Below are positions 26,151 through 34,464 of a stretch of 61,579 bases of DNA, in pieces; the stretch's first letter is position 1, and every line of letters begins with the position of its first letter. The position numbers were made by a program, and so were the translations under genes. The notes under the pieces are model-generated. The model did no database searches. It saw only the letters and a program-made list of their open reading frames with translations, and was not told where the DNA came from. The stretch comes from an uncultured Lachnospiraceae bacterium (GTDB lineage Bacteria; Bacillota; Clostridia; Lachnospirales; Lachnospiraceae): the NCBI GenBank assembly GCA_946566685.1, contig CAMNXA010000017.1, positions 1 through 61,579 of the forward strand, written 5' to 3'.

Positions 26151-26699
26151 ATGTCTTTAGCGTTTGGCATTTTAGGATTTTTAAATTATAAGCCCATGAG
26201 CGGCTATGATCTGGTGAAAGCCTTTGACTCGTCTGTGGAGTTTTTCTGGCATGCCCAGAACAGTCATATTTATCTGGAATTAAAGAAGCTGGAGAAGCAG
26301 GGTTATATCAGCGGCGAGACTGTGATGCAGGAGGATCGTCCTAATAAAAGGATATATTCCATTACGGAAAGCGGCCGGGAAAAGTTTTTGGATTGGCTTG
26401 CCAAAGGCGAGGGGGAAGATGCTTTACATTTTAAAAGCGCCTTCCTGATGAAGGTATTTTTTAGCGGAAATATGCCGCCGGCGCAAAGCGCTGCCATGTT
26501 ACGGCAGTTTAAGGTACAGTGCGAATCTTATCTTAGGAAGATGGAGGCGATACCGGAAAGTATCGATAGTTATGGTTCGGACAAAGAGGCTTACCAGACG
26601 ATGTACTGGCAGTTCACGGCTGATTTTGGCCGCAGACTGATTGAGACCTTCATCGCCTGGGCAGGACAGTGCATTGAAACATTGGAAGCGATATCGTGA
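26151..26699 (+). CDS. PadR-family transcriptional regulator
   Basis: A 182-residue protein with the PadR winged helix at residues 1-85 (MSLAFGILGFLNYKPMSGYDLVKAF, SHIYLELKKLEKQGYISGE, YSITESGREKFLDWL) and the C-terminal Vir-type helical domain of the longer PadR class. These repressors respond to phenolic acids or drugs. The start at 26151 has GGAGG seven bases upstream; an ATG 12 codons earlier lacks one. It is preceded by a palindromic promoter and followed by a hairpin terminator, so it is monocistronic. Confidence 0.9.
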   Translation: MSLAFGILGFLNYKPMSGYDLVKAFDSSVEFFWHAQNSHIYLELKKLEKQGYISGETVMQEDRPNKRIYSITESGREKFLDWLAKGEGEDALHFKSAFLMKVFFSGNMPPAQSAAMLRQFKVQCESYLRKMEAIPESIDSYGSDKEAYQTMYWQFTADFGRRLIETFIAWAGQCIETLEAIS

Positions 26700-26702
26700 A
26701 GT

Positions 26703-26732
26703 AAGGTTAATTCCGAAGGAATTTACCTTTTT
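26703..26732 (+). terminator. Terminator of padR, made from repeat element D
   Basis: AAGG(T)TAATTCC-GAA-GGAATTTACCTT plus a TTT tail begins 4 bp after the padR stop codon. The core is identical to hairpin 1 of element B. A copy of the repeat family has thus become, or supplied, a terminator. Confidence 0.7.
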
Positions 26733-26760
26733 GACAAGGGAGAAAGAAAACAAATGTTAT
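26731..26760 (+). promoter_or_regulatory. Possible promoter of the NapH-like gene
   Basis: TTGACA (26731-26736), 18-bp spacer, TGTTAT (26755-26760). The -35 box begins inside the T-tail of the preceding terminator. The -10 box is imperfect. Confidence 0.45.
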
Positions 26761-26792
26761 AAAAAGTCTGCAAGGAGGGAAGAACGACTGTT

Positions 26793-27632
26793 ATGAAAAA
26801 GACGGAGAAAATTAAAAAAATCATATTGCCGGCTGTTTTATGGCTGCTTTTTGAGGGCATAGCGGTCACACTCTGGCTCACGAAGCAGAATCTGTTCTAT
26901 CTGTTTAATTTCACCTATATCGGAACATCTCTGGCGATTGGGATTCTATTGTTGCAGTTTCGATACAGGCACGCCCGCAGGGTAGCACAGCTTCTGGTCG
27001 GTACATATATGCTTGTCTATCTGGGACTCATCTGTCATGAAAATATGCAGATAGAAGGATTCTGGTACTATCTGTTTACCGGGGTATTTGAGGCAGCGAC
27101 CATCCATTATGCGGTGGCAAAGATATTCGGCCCCCTGGTGTTTGGCCGGGGCTGGTGCGGCTATGCCTGCTGGACGGCGATGATCCTGGATCTTTTGCCC
27201 TATAAGGTGCCGCAGCAGCCCCGGAAAAAGTGGGGATTTATCAGATATATCGTTTTTGTGTTATCGTTTGTTTTTGTCAGTGCCCTGTTCCTTGCCCGGG
27301 TAAATCATATGGAGCAGATTATGTTCTGGGCGTTTTTGATCGGGAACGTTTTGTATTATATCGTGGGAATTGTGCTTGCTTTTGCCCTGAAAGATAATCG
27401 GGCTTTTTGCAAATATATCTGTCCGGTTACTGTATTTCTGAAGCCCATGTCTTATTTTTCCCTGCTTCGTATCAGGTGTGATGAGAGTAAATGCATCTCC
27501 TGTGGCAAGTGCAAAAAGGTCTGTCCCATGAATGTGGATATGACGGATAATGCTAGGAAACGCGGGAACGGGACGGAATGTATCCTGTGTTATGAATGTA
27601 CGAAGGCTTGTCCGAAAGAAGCTTTGAAATAA
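26793..27632 (+). CDS. NapH-like membrane 4Fe-4S ferredoxin protein
   Basis: A 279-residue inner-membrane protein with about five membrane segments, a cysteine pair in GRGWCGYACW (near residue 125), a second pair in FCKYICPV (near residue 210), and two C-terminal 4Fe-4S motifs, CISCGKCKKVCP and CILCYECTKACP. This is the NapH/CcoG-type layout, in which the protein passes electrons between the membrane and a soluble partner. No nitrate or nitrite reductase is nearby, so its partner is unknown. AAGGAGGG lies 13 bases before the ATG, longer than usual. Confidence 0.8.
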   Translation: MKKTEKIKKIILPAVLWLLFEGIAVTLWLTKQNLFYLFNFTYIGTSLAIGILLLQFRYRHARRVAQLLVGTYMLVYLGLICHENMQIEGFWYYLFTGVFEAATIHYAVAKIFGPLVFGRGWCGYACWTAMILDLLPYKVPQQPRKKWGFIRYIVFVLSFVFVSALFLARVNHMEQIMFWAFLIGNVLYYIVGIVLAFALKDNRAFCKYICPVTVFLKPMSYFSLLRIRCDESKCISCGKCKKVCPMNVDMTDNARKRGNGTECILCYECTKACPKEALK

Positions 27633-27657
27633 AATGAAATAAATTTCCAATTATCTA

Positions 27658-27686
27658 TTGACAATCACTAAATCCCGTTCTATACT
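27658..27686 (+). promoter_or_regulatory. Strong promoter of the cysteine/Fe-S operon
   Basis: TTGACA (27658-27663), 17-bp spacer, TATACT (27681-27686), 26 bp after the preceding stop codon and 226 bp before the first large gene. Both boxes are nearly perfect, so a repressor is expected to control it. Confidence 0.85.
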
Positions 27687-27688
27687 AA

Positions 27689-27708
27689 TACCAACCTAAT
27701 TGGTAGGT
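27689..27708. promoter_or_regulatory. Candidate Rrf2 operator
   Basis: Two overlapping inverted repeats, TACCAA-N5-TTGGTA (27689-27705) and ACCTA-N5-TAGGT (27694-27708), start 3 bp after the -10 box. The last gene of the operon encodes an Rrf2 regulator with four clustered cysteines, a family that represses cys and isc operons from such sites. Pairing of site and protein is inferred. Confidence 0.55.
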
Positions 27709-27749
27709 AATAACAAATTTACTTTTTTACTAAGGAAGGAAAAGGGATC

Positions 27750-27821
27750 ATGCAGCATTATTTGGAAAAGCTTGTCAGGGAAAACTTTCGATTCGGACGA
27801 ATGTGGCGATGTTGGTTTTAG
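27750..27821 (+). CDS. Short leader ORF upstream of the cysteine operon
   Basis: A 23-codon ORF (ATG to TAG) with a strong ribosome site (AAGGAAGGAAAAGGG) in the 225-nt leader between the operator and the first enzyme gene. The peptide ends MWRCWF with a single Cys codon three codons before the stop. The stop is preceded by TTT in the context TGG-TTT-TAG-T. A shift of one base forward on the T-run would continue for 16 more codons, with two more cysteines, to TAA at 27868-27870. It may be a regulatory leader peptide or a decayed gene; I recognise no homologue. Confidence 0.4.
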   Translation: MQHYLEKLVRENFRFGRMWRCWF

Positions 27822-27911
27822 TGTTACAATCGGAAACCCATACATCATCTGCAACATGGCCTGCAAATAAAAGGCAGGACTGATTGCGGAACATCGAAAG
27901 GAGAAAACATT

Positions 27912-29195
27912 ATGTCTGATTATAAATTTGAAACATTACAACTTCATGTGGGACAGGAGAATCCGGATCCGGCAAGCGATGCCCGCGCTGTTCCCATTTA
28001 TGCGACCACTTCCTATGTGTTCCGGGACTCCGCTCACGCGGCGGCACGTTTTGGACTGGCGGATGCCGGCAACATTTACGGCAGGCTGACCAATTCCACG
28101 CAGGATGTTCTGGAAAAGAGAGTGGCGGCTTTGGAGGGCGGTGTGGCGGCCCTGGCTCTGGCTTCCGGTGCGGCGGCCATTACATATACTTTGGAAGCCC
28201 TGGGGCTAAACGGCGGCCATTTTGTGGCCCAGAAGACAATTTATGGCGGAAGTTATAACCTGTTAGCGCACACCCTTCCGGCCTTCGGCATTACAGCCAG
28301 CTTTGTAAACATCCATGACCTGGCTGAGGTGGAGGCGGCGATTCAGGAGAACACCAGGGCCATCTATATCGAAACCCTTGGCAATCCGAACAGTGATATC
28401 CCGGATATTGATGCTTTGGCAAAGCTGGCACATAAACATGGACTGCCGCTGGTGGTGGATAATACCTTCGGTACACCGTATCTGATCCGTCCTATTGAAC
28501 ATGGCGCGGACATTGTCGTACATTCCGCCACGAAGTTCTTGGGCGGTCATGGGACAACGCTTGGCGGAGTCATCGTGGATTCGGGCAAGTTTGACTGGGC
28601 GGCATCCGGTAAATATCCGGCGATTGCCGAATCCAATCCCAGCTATCACGGGGTGTCCTTTGTCAAAGCGGCAGGCCCGGCGGCTTTTGTAACGTATATC
28701 CGTGCGATTTTACTGCGTGACACAGGGGCAACGATCTCGCCCTTTGCGGCATTCCTGCTTTTGCAGGGTATTGAGACATTGTCGCTTCGTCTGGAACGCC
28801 ATGCGGCAAACACGAAGAAGGTGGTGGAGTTCCTGAATGGCCATCCGCAGGTGGAGAAGGTCAATCACCCGTCCCTGCCTGACCATCCTGATCATGCTTT
28901 GTATCAGAAATACTTTCCGAATGGCGGGGCATCTATCTTTACATTTGAGATTAAGGGCGGTGTGGAAGAAGCCCATAAATTTATCGACAACCTTAAGATT
29001 TTCTCACTGCTTGCCAATGTGGCCGATGTGAAGAGTCTGGTGATCCATCCGGCGACCACCACCCACAGTCAGCTGACAGAGGAAGAGTTGCTCGATCAGG
29101 GTATCGAGCCCAATACCATCCGGCTTTCCATCGGTACGGAACATATCGATGATATCATCGCTGATTTGCAAAATGGTTTTGATGCGGTAAAATAA
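27912..29195 (+). CDS. metY: O-acetylhomoserine aminocarboxypropyltransferase / sulfhydrylase
   Basis: A 427-residue PLP enzyme that makes homocysteine (or cysteine) from the O-acetylated amino acid and sulfide. It shows the Cys/Met-metabolism family signature: YARLTN-like YGRLTNSTQDVLEKR, LASGAAAITYTL, NPNSDIPDI, VVDNTFGTPYLIRP and the PLP Lys K208 in HSATKFLGGHG. The length is usual for the MetY/CysD group, longer than MetB/MetC. The ribosome site is AAAGGAG. First structural gene of the operon, followed 40 bp later by cysK. Confidence 0.93.
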   Translation: MSDYKFETLQLHVGQENPDPASDARAVPIYATTSYVFRDSAHAAARFGLADAGNIYGRLTNSTQDVLEKRVAALEGGVAALALASGAAAITYTLEALGLNGGHFVAQKTIYGGSYNLLAHTLPAFGITASFVNIHDLAEVEAAIQENTRAIYIETLGNPNSDIPDIDALAKLAHKHGLPLVVDNTFGTPYLIRPIEHGADIVVHSATKFLGGHGTTLGGVIVDSGKFDWAASGKYPAIAESNPSYHGVSFVKAAGPAAFVTYIRAILLRDTGATISPFAAFLLLQGIETLSLRLERHAANTKKVVEFLNGHPQVEKVNHPSLPDHPDHALYQKYFPNGGASIFTFEIKGGVEEAHKFIDNLKIFSLLANVADVKSLVIHPATTTHSQLTEEELLDQGIEPNTIRLSIGTEHIDDIIADLQNGFDAVK

Positions 29196-29235
29196 GTCTA
29201 GATAAAAGGAAAACAGGTAGATGGGAGGTACTATC

Positions 29236-30168
29236 ATGTCAAATATTTATACATCCGCCGATCAGCTGATCGGCAAAACGCCCCTTTTGGAACTGACTCA
29301 TATTGAAAAGGCATATGACCTGAAAGCAAAGGTTCTTGCCAAACTGGAATACCTGAATCCGGCGGGGTCTGTCAAAGACCGCGTGGCAAAGGAAATGCTT
29401 GACGAGGCGGAGAGAAGCGGCAAATTGAAACCCAATTCCGTCATCATTGAGCCCACATCCGGAAATACGGGTATCGGCCTTGCGGCAGTGGCGGCGGCAA
29501 GAGGTTATAGAATCATCATCGTTATGCCTGAGACCATGTCAGTAGAACGCAGGCAGCTTATGAAAGCTTATGGCGCCGAACTGGTACTCAGCGATGGGGC
29601 CAAAGGCATGACAGGTGCTATTGAAAAGGCGGATGAACTGGCAAAGGAAATTCCGGACAGCTTTATACCGGGGCAGTTTGTCAATCCGGCGAACCCAAAG
29701 GCACACAGGGAGAGCACAGGCCCTGAGATTTATGAGGATACGGACGGTAAAGTGGATATTTTTGTGGCAGGCGTGGGCACAGGCGGAACCGTGACGGGAG
29801 TCGGTGAATATCTGAAAGCGCAGAATCCTTCCATAAAGGTGGTTGCGGTGGAGCCGGAATCCTCAGCGGTACTCTCCACCGGTGTGGCAGGATCCCATAA
29901 GATTCAGGGCATTGGGGCAGGGTTTGTGCCGGAGGTGTTGAATACGGATATCTATGATGAGATATTCCCGGTTTCCAATGAGGATGCCTTTGCGACCGGC
30001 AGACTGATCGGAAAGAGCGAAGGGGTTCTCGTAGGCATCTCCTCCGGTGCGGCGGCTTTTGCGGCCATAGAACTTGCCAAACGTCCGGAGAATGCGGGAA
30101 AGAGTATTGTGGTGCTTTTGCCTGATACGGGGGACAGGTATCTGTCTACACCGCTGTTTGCGGAATAA
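29236..30168 (+). CDS. cysK: Cysteine synthase (O-acetylserine sulfhydrylase)
   Basis: A 310-residue PLP enzyme that joins O-acetylserine and sulfide to give cysteine. It has IGKTPLLEL, the PLP Lys K47 in [11 protein letters not shown], the substrate loop [12 protein letters not shown] and [15 protein letters not shown]. The start was chosen at MSNIYTS because GGGAGGT stands 7 bases before it; an ATG five codons upstream overlaps that ribosome site. It forms a complete sulfide-fixing pair with the preceding sulfhydrylase. Confidence 0.95.
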   Translation: MSNIYTSADQLIGKTPLLELTHIEKAYDLKAKVLAKLEYLNPAGSVKDRVAKEMLDEAERSGKLKPNSVIIEPTSGNTGIGLAAVAAARGYRIIIVMPETMSVERRQLMKAYGAELVLSDGAKGMTGAIEKADELAKEIPDSFIPGQFVNPANPKAHRESTGPEIYEDTDGKVDIFVAGVGTGGTVTGVGEYLKAQNPSIKVVAVEPESSAVLSTGVAGSHKIQGIGAGFVPEVLNTDIYDEIFPVSNEDAFATGRLIGKSEGVLVGISSGAAAFAAIELAKRPENAGKSIVVLLPDTGDRYLSTPLFAE

Positions 30169-30211
30169 TAGTGTGAAATTGAGATATCAAAAGCAATATT
30201 ATGGAGGCGGA

Positions 30212-31402
30212 ATGACAATATATTTAGATAATGCGGCAACCACCAAAATGCGTAAAACAGCAATTGCGGCCATGCTGCCGTATTTGGATACCATTTATGG
30301 CAACCCGTCCAGCCTTCATTCGGCCGGACAGGATGCGGCAGAGGCGCTGTTGCAGGCAAGGCAGAGAATCGCAGGCCGTATCGGCGCTTCGCCGGAGGAG
30401 ATTATCTTTACCTCCGGCGGCAGTGAGGCGGATAACCAGGCCCTTATTTCAGCAGCGAGGATTGGGCATAAACAGGGCAAAAGACATATTATCTCCACCG
30501 CCTTTGAACATCACGCGGTACTGCATACTCTGGAAAAGCTGGCAAAAGAGGGCTTTGAGATTACGCTGTTGGACGTTCATGAGAACGGGATTGTTCTGCC
30601 ACAGCAGGCAGCGGATGCCATTCGTGAAGATACCTGCCTTGTCAGTGTGATGTATGCCAATAATGAGATCGGAACCATTCAACCAATAGAGGAGATCGGG
30701 GCGATCTGCCGGGAAAGAAAAGTCCTTTTCCATACGGATGCGGTACAGGCGGCGGGGCATCTGCCTATTGATGTGAAAGAACAGAACATTGACATGCTTT
30801 CCCTCTCCGCGCATAAATTTCACGGGCCCAAGGGCATCGGTGTCCTTTATGTAAAAAAAGGAATACCTATAACAGCTGTTATTGAAGGCGGTGCACAGGA
30901 AAGGGGAAGAAGGGCAGGAACTGAGAATATATCGGCAATCATGGGAATGGCGGCGGCGCTTGATGAGGCCTGTACCCACATGGATGACTGTGCCGGAAGA
31001 GTGCGTATATTGCGTGATAAACTGATTGCCGGGCTCACACAGATACCACATGCAATTCTAAACGGAGATGCAGGGAGGAGGCTCCCCGGGAATGTGAATT
31101 TTTGCTTTGAAGGAATCGAGGGAGAGTCCCTTTTGCTGCTTTTAGATGACAGAGGAATCTGCGCCTCTTCCGGGTCTGCATGTACCTCCGGATCCCTGGA
31201 GCCCAGTCATGTACTGCTTGCGATTGGAAGGGCGCATGATATTGCCCATGGATCGCTTCGGCTGACGCTTTCAGAAGAAAATACGGAAGAGGAGATAGGA
31301 TACACGATTCAGGCGGTCAAAGAGGTCGTAGCCTATCTGCGCAGTATTTCACCCATTTGGCGGGATCTTGTTGATGGGAAAAAGGATTTTATGATTAAAT
31401 GA
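30212..31402 (+). CDS. Cysteine desulfurase (NifS/IscS family)
   Basis: A 396-residue PLP enzyme that removes sulfur from cysteine and passes it to the scaffold encoded next. Motifs are IYLDNAATTKMR at the N terminus, the PLP Lys K192 (SAHKFHGPKG) and the persulfide Cys C314 in ASSGSACTSGS. ATGGAGGCGGA precedes the chosen ATG; 46 in-frame codons upstream overlap cysK and are not used. It is followed 10 bp later by the IscU-type scaffold, a standard pair for Fe-S assembly or thiolation. Confidence 0.94.
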   Translation: MTIYLDNAATTKMRKTAIAAMLPYLDTIYGNPSSLHSAGQDAAEALLQARQRIAGRIGASPEEIIFTSGGSEADNQALISAARIGHKQGKRHIISTAFEHHAVLHTLEKLAKEGFEITLLDVHENGIVLPQQAADAIREDTCLVSVMYANNEIGTIQPIEEIGAICRERKVLFHTDAVQAAGHLPIDVKEQNIDMLSLSAHKFHGPKGIGVLYVKKGIPITAVIEGGAQERGRRAGTENISAIMGMAAALDEACTHMDDCAGRVRILRDKLIAGLTQIPHAILNGDAGRRLPGNVNFCFEGIEGESLLLLLDDRGICASSGSACTSGSLEPSHVLLAIGRAHDIAHGSLRLTLSEENTEEEIGYTIQAVKEVVAYLRSISPIWRDLVDGKKDFMIK

Positions 31403-31412
31403 GGTTGATACA

Positions 31413-31805
31413 ATGGCTTTGTACAGTGAAAAGGTGATGGATCATTTCCGGAATCCAAGAAATACAGGTGTTATTGAAAATGCTGATGGAGTCGGCGAAG
31501 TCGGCAATGCCAAATGCGGCGATATTATGAAAATCTATCTGAAAGTGGAAGAAGATATAATCGTAGATGCCAAATTTGAGACTTTTGGATGTGGTTCCGC
31601 CATAGCGTCAAGTTCCATGGCAACGGAACTGATCAAGGGGAAGCCGGTCTCAGAGGCTCTTGCGCTGACCAATCAGGCAGTGGTTGAGGCGCTGGACGGT
31701 CTTCCGCCTCATAAGGTGCATTGTTCGGTGCTTGCGGAAGAGGCGATCAGGAAAGCTTTGCAGGATTATTATGGGAAAAGGGATGCGAAAGATATCTGTG
31801 AGTAA
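31413..31805 (+). CDS. IscU/NifU-type Fe-S scaffold protein
   Basis: A 130-residue scaffold with the three cluster cysteines C35 (AKCGDIM), C60 (FGCGSAIASSS) and C104 (KVHCSVLAEEA) at the expected spacing. It matches the N-terminal domain of NifU, as in clostridial nifS-nifU pairs. It accepts sulfur from the desulfurase encoded 10 bp upstream and assembles clusters for transfer. The length is normal and no additional ferredoxin or Nfu domain is fused. Confidence 0.94.
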   Translation: MALYSEKVMDHFRNPRNTGVIENADGVGEVGNAKCGDIMKIYLKVEEDIIVDAKFETFGCGSAIASSSMATELIKGKPVSEALALTNQAVVEALDGLPPHKVHCSVLAEEAIRKALQDYYGKRDAKDICE

Positions 31806-31855
31806 TATCTTTGCTGATAGGATAGGACGAGTGTCGGTAGAGGCAGGTGCAAGTT

Positions 31856-32257
31856 ATGATGATTTCAACAAAAGGAAGATATGCGCTTAGGGTGATGATT
31901 GATCTGGCCGAGCATTATGGGAAGGGTTATGTTCCCATGAAAGAGGTGGCTGAGAGACAGAATATTTCTTTGAAATATCTGGAGCGGATTCTTCCGGTAC
32001 TGACCAGGAACAAGATGATAGAAGGACTACAGGGAAAGGGCGGCGGATACCGTTTGACGGCTATGCCGTCTGAATACCGGGTGGGGGATATTCTGCGCCT
32101 CACAGAGGGAGATCTGGCGCCGGTGGCCTGTCTGGGCTGTGATGCCAACATATGTGAACGGGCCGAAACCTGTAAGACACTGCCTATGTGGACGGAGTTC
32201 TATAAAGTGACAAATGCATATTTTGATGGAATCAGTCTGGCGGAACTCGTAAAATAG
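31856..32257 (+). CDS. Rrf2-family regulator (IscR/CymR-like)
   Basis: A 133-residue protein with the Rrf2 winged helix: ISTKGRYALRVMIDLAEHY at the N terminus, ISLKYLERILPVL recognition region and GKGGGYRLT wing. Four cysteines (C92, C95, C100, C106) in VACLGCDANICERAETC fall where IscR holds its Fe-S cluster, suggesting that it senses cluster or sulfur supply; CymR lacks them. It is the last gene of the operon it probably represses. Start 31856 was chosen; GTG at 31847 and ATG at 31859 are alternatives. Confidence 0.9.
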   Translation: MMISTKGRYALRVMIDLAEHYGKGYVPMKEVAERQNISLKYLERILPVLTRNKMIEGLQGKGGGYRLTAMPSEYRVGDILRLTEGDLAPVACLGCDANICERAETCKTLPMWTEFYKVTNAYFDGISLAELVK

Positions 32258-32269
32258 GATTATAGTATC

Positions 32270-32470
32270 TATGATATCAAAGACAGCGAAAGCCAGAAAA
32301 TTTGCAGAAGAGATGGTTGTCGGCGGGCAATTGATGTCCATTATGCCTCACCCATGATGGACAAGAACATAGAACTCCGGAATCAATATGACCTGCACAT
32401 GAAAGTAGAACGGTATGTGTCTGATGAGGCCGGAGTTCCTGCGAAAGATGCGGCATTTATTAAAGAATAG
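32270..32470 (+). other. Possible remnant coding region of unknown origin
   Basis: Two short ORFs on different frames lie side by side: 32270-32356 (28 codons ending PHP) and 32354-32470 (38 codons, MMDKNIELRNQY... ending AAFIKE). The second frame stays open back to the rrf2 stop codon, so it could be the tail of a decayed gene. I recognise neither and see no ribosome site before either. The remaining gap to trpE holds the T-box leader. Confidence 0.3.
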
Positions 32471-32538
32471 GTGGTGTAGAGGTTGTTTTAAGAGAGTTGA
32501 TTTGAGACGTGATTTATAATTAAAATTAAAAAAGCACC

Positions 32539-32567
32539 TTGACAGCAGTTTGTTCAGGTGGTATTCT
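32539..32567 (+). promoter_or_regulatory. Promoter of the trp operon
   Basis: TTGACA (32539-32544), 17-bp spacer, TATTCT (32562-32567), directly before the T-box leader and some 420 bp before trpE. Confidence 0.8.
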
Positions 32568-32591
32568 ATAGAAAATTTAACAAGTTAAACC

Positions 32592-32863
32592 GTTGAAGCG
32601 GAGATAACGGTGGTTATGCCTTTACAGAGAGCCTGTGATGCTGAGAGACAGGCAAGAAACAAGTCATCAAATGGACCGCTGAGGGTGCAGTCAAATGCGC
32701 GTAGCGCAAAGTATTCTGCAACGTGTGGGCATACGTCAGTTGCCGGGGATATGTTGGTATCCTGCTAAGTGCACGGAGCAATCCGTGAATCAAGGTGGCA
32801 CCGCGGATAAAGTCTGTTATTCGTCCTTGACAAAACACAGTTTTTGTCAGGGGCGTTTTTTTG
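32592..32863 (+). promoter_or_regulatory. T-box leader with Trp specifier, controlling the trp operon
   Basis: The T-box sequence AAGGTGGCACCGCG is at 32792-32805. Stem I is closed by AGCGG (near 32597) pairing with CCGCT (32676-32680). The specifier codon TGG (32672-32674), read just before that 3' arm, matches tRNA-Trp. A terminator follows at 32822-32863: CGTCCTTGACAAAA pairs with TTTTTGTCAGGGGCG and a run of seven T. Uncharged tRNA-Trp should stabilise the antiterminator and allow transcription of trpE-A. The AGATA loop-E-like bulge after AGCGG also fits. Confidence 0.92.
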
Positions 32864-32985
32864 CGCGCATCAGCTTATGACGAGGGAAGACGAAGTCTTA
32901 CGAGTCTGCTGATGCAGGCATGACAAAGTCAAGAGTCAGAAGGCGCCAGTCTGCGTGCTGGCACTTATGAAAGGAGCCAATTGAT

Positions 32986-34464
32986 ATGAAATTCTCACCA
33001 TCTTATGAAGAAGTGCAAAAGATTGCATCCACCGGAGCATACAGGATACTCCCGGTCAGCTGTGAGATACTTTCGGATATTTGTACACCGATTGAGGCGC
33101 TTAAAATCCTCAAGCATGTATCTACGCACTGTTACATGCTGGAATCGGTGGCGGAGAAGGAAAAGTGGGGACGCTACACTTTCCTCGGCTTTGACCCCAA
33201 GATGGAGATAACCTGCCTGAACGGGGAAATGAAAGCGGGAAGCCTCACCTTTCAAACAGAGGATCCATCAGCCTATCTGCGGCAGATCCTTCAGGAATAT
33301 AAAAGTCCGCGGTTTGACTATCTTCCGTCTTTTACCGGAGGGCTGGTAGGGTATTTTGCCTATGATTATCTGGGGTACAGGGAGCCTTCGATCAGAATGG
33401 GCGTGCAGGATACGGAGTCCTTCAAGGATGTGGATTTGATGCTTTTTGATAAGGTCATTGCGTTTGATAACTTCCGCCAGAAAATCATACTGATTGTGAA
33501 TATGCAGCTTTCCGAGGCGGAAGCCGGTTATAACAAGGCAATACGGGAATTGCGGCAGCTTGCGGAGCTGCTGCGTACAGGTCAGAAGAAAGAGGAAGAG
33601 AAGGGGCGTCTGCTGGGAGCGGTAACGCCATTGTTTGACAAGGAAGCCTATTGCCGGATTGTGGAGCGGGCAAAACATCATATCCGGGAGGGAGATATTT
33701 TTCAAATCGTTCTTTCTAACAGGCTGGAAGCGCCCTTTGAAGGGAGTCTGTTAGACACGTATCGGATTCTGCGGACGATGAATCCGTCTCCCTATATGTT
33801 TTACTTTTCGGGTACGGATGTGGAAGTGGCGGGGGCTTCTCCGGAGACGCTTGTGAAGCTGGAAAACGGCGTACTTCATACGTTTCCGCTGGCAGGAACG
33901 CGGCCGCGGGGACGGACGGAAGCAGAAGACAGGAAGCTGGAGGAGGAACTGCTTACAGATGCGAAGGAACTGGCGGAGCATAATATGTTAGTGGATTTGG
34001 GCCGCAATGATCTGGGCAAAATCAGTAAATTTGGCACGGTGCAGGTGGAGAAGCTTCATTCCATCGAGCGTTACTCTCATGTGATGCATATTGGTTCCAC
34101 GGTGCGGGGTGAGATTAGGGAAGAGTTCGATGCGCTTTCCGCCATTGAGGCGGTACTGCCGGCGGGAACACTGTCAGGAGCGCCGAAGATTCGAGCCTGT
34201 CAGCTGATCGGCGAACTGGAAAATAATAAGAGGGGAATTTACGGCGGAGCCATTGGTTATATTGACTTTACCGGTAATATGGACACCTGTATTGCCATCC
34301 GTATTGCTTATCAGAAAAACGGCAGGGTATTTGTCAGAAGCGGTGCGGGCATTGTAGCCGACTCTGAGCCGGAAAAGGAATATCAGGAGTGTATCAATAA
34401 GGCGAAAGCGGTGATCCGGGCCATGGAACTGGCACAGGAGGAAGAGGAGCGTGGTCAAAAATGA
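32986..34464 (+). CDS. trpE: Anthranilate synthase component I
   Basis: A 492-residue enzyme that makes anthranilate from chorismate with ammonia from TrpG. The chorismate-binding core is complete: IVLSNRLEAPFEG, PSPYMFYF, AGASPETLV, the FPLAGTRPRGRTEAED block, DLGRNDLGK and LPAGTLSGAPKIRA. The N-terminal LESVAEKEKWGRYTFLG segment is the region that binds Trp in feedback-inhibited enzymes. First gene of a complete trp operon, with AAAGGAG before the ATG and the T-box leader upstream. Confidence 0.96.
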   Translation: MKFSPSYEEVQKIASTGAYRILPVSCEILSDICTPIEALKILKHVSTHCYMLESVAEKEKWGRYTFLGFDPKMEITCLNGEMKAGSLTFQTEDPSAYLRQILQEYKSPRFDYLPSFTGGLVGYFAYDYLGYREPSIRMGVQDTESFKDVDLMLFDKVIAFDNFRQKIILIVNMQLSEAEAGYNKAIRELRQLAELLRTGQKKEEEKGRLLGAVTPLFDKEAYCRIVERAKHHIREGDIFQIVLSNRLEAPFEGSLLDTYRILRTMNPSPYMFYFSGTDVEVAGASPETLVKLENGVLHTFPLAGTRPRGRTEAEDRKLEEELLTDAKELAEHNMLVDLGRNDLGKISKFGTVQVEKLHSIERYSHVMHIGSTVRGEIREEFDALSAIEAVLPAGTLSGAPKIRACQLIGELENNKRGIYGGAIGYIDFTGNMDTCIAIRIAYQKNGRVFVRSGAGIVADSEPEKEYQECINKAKAVIRAMELAQEEEERGQK

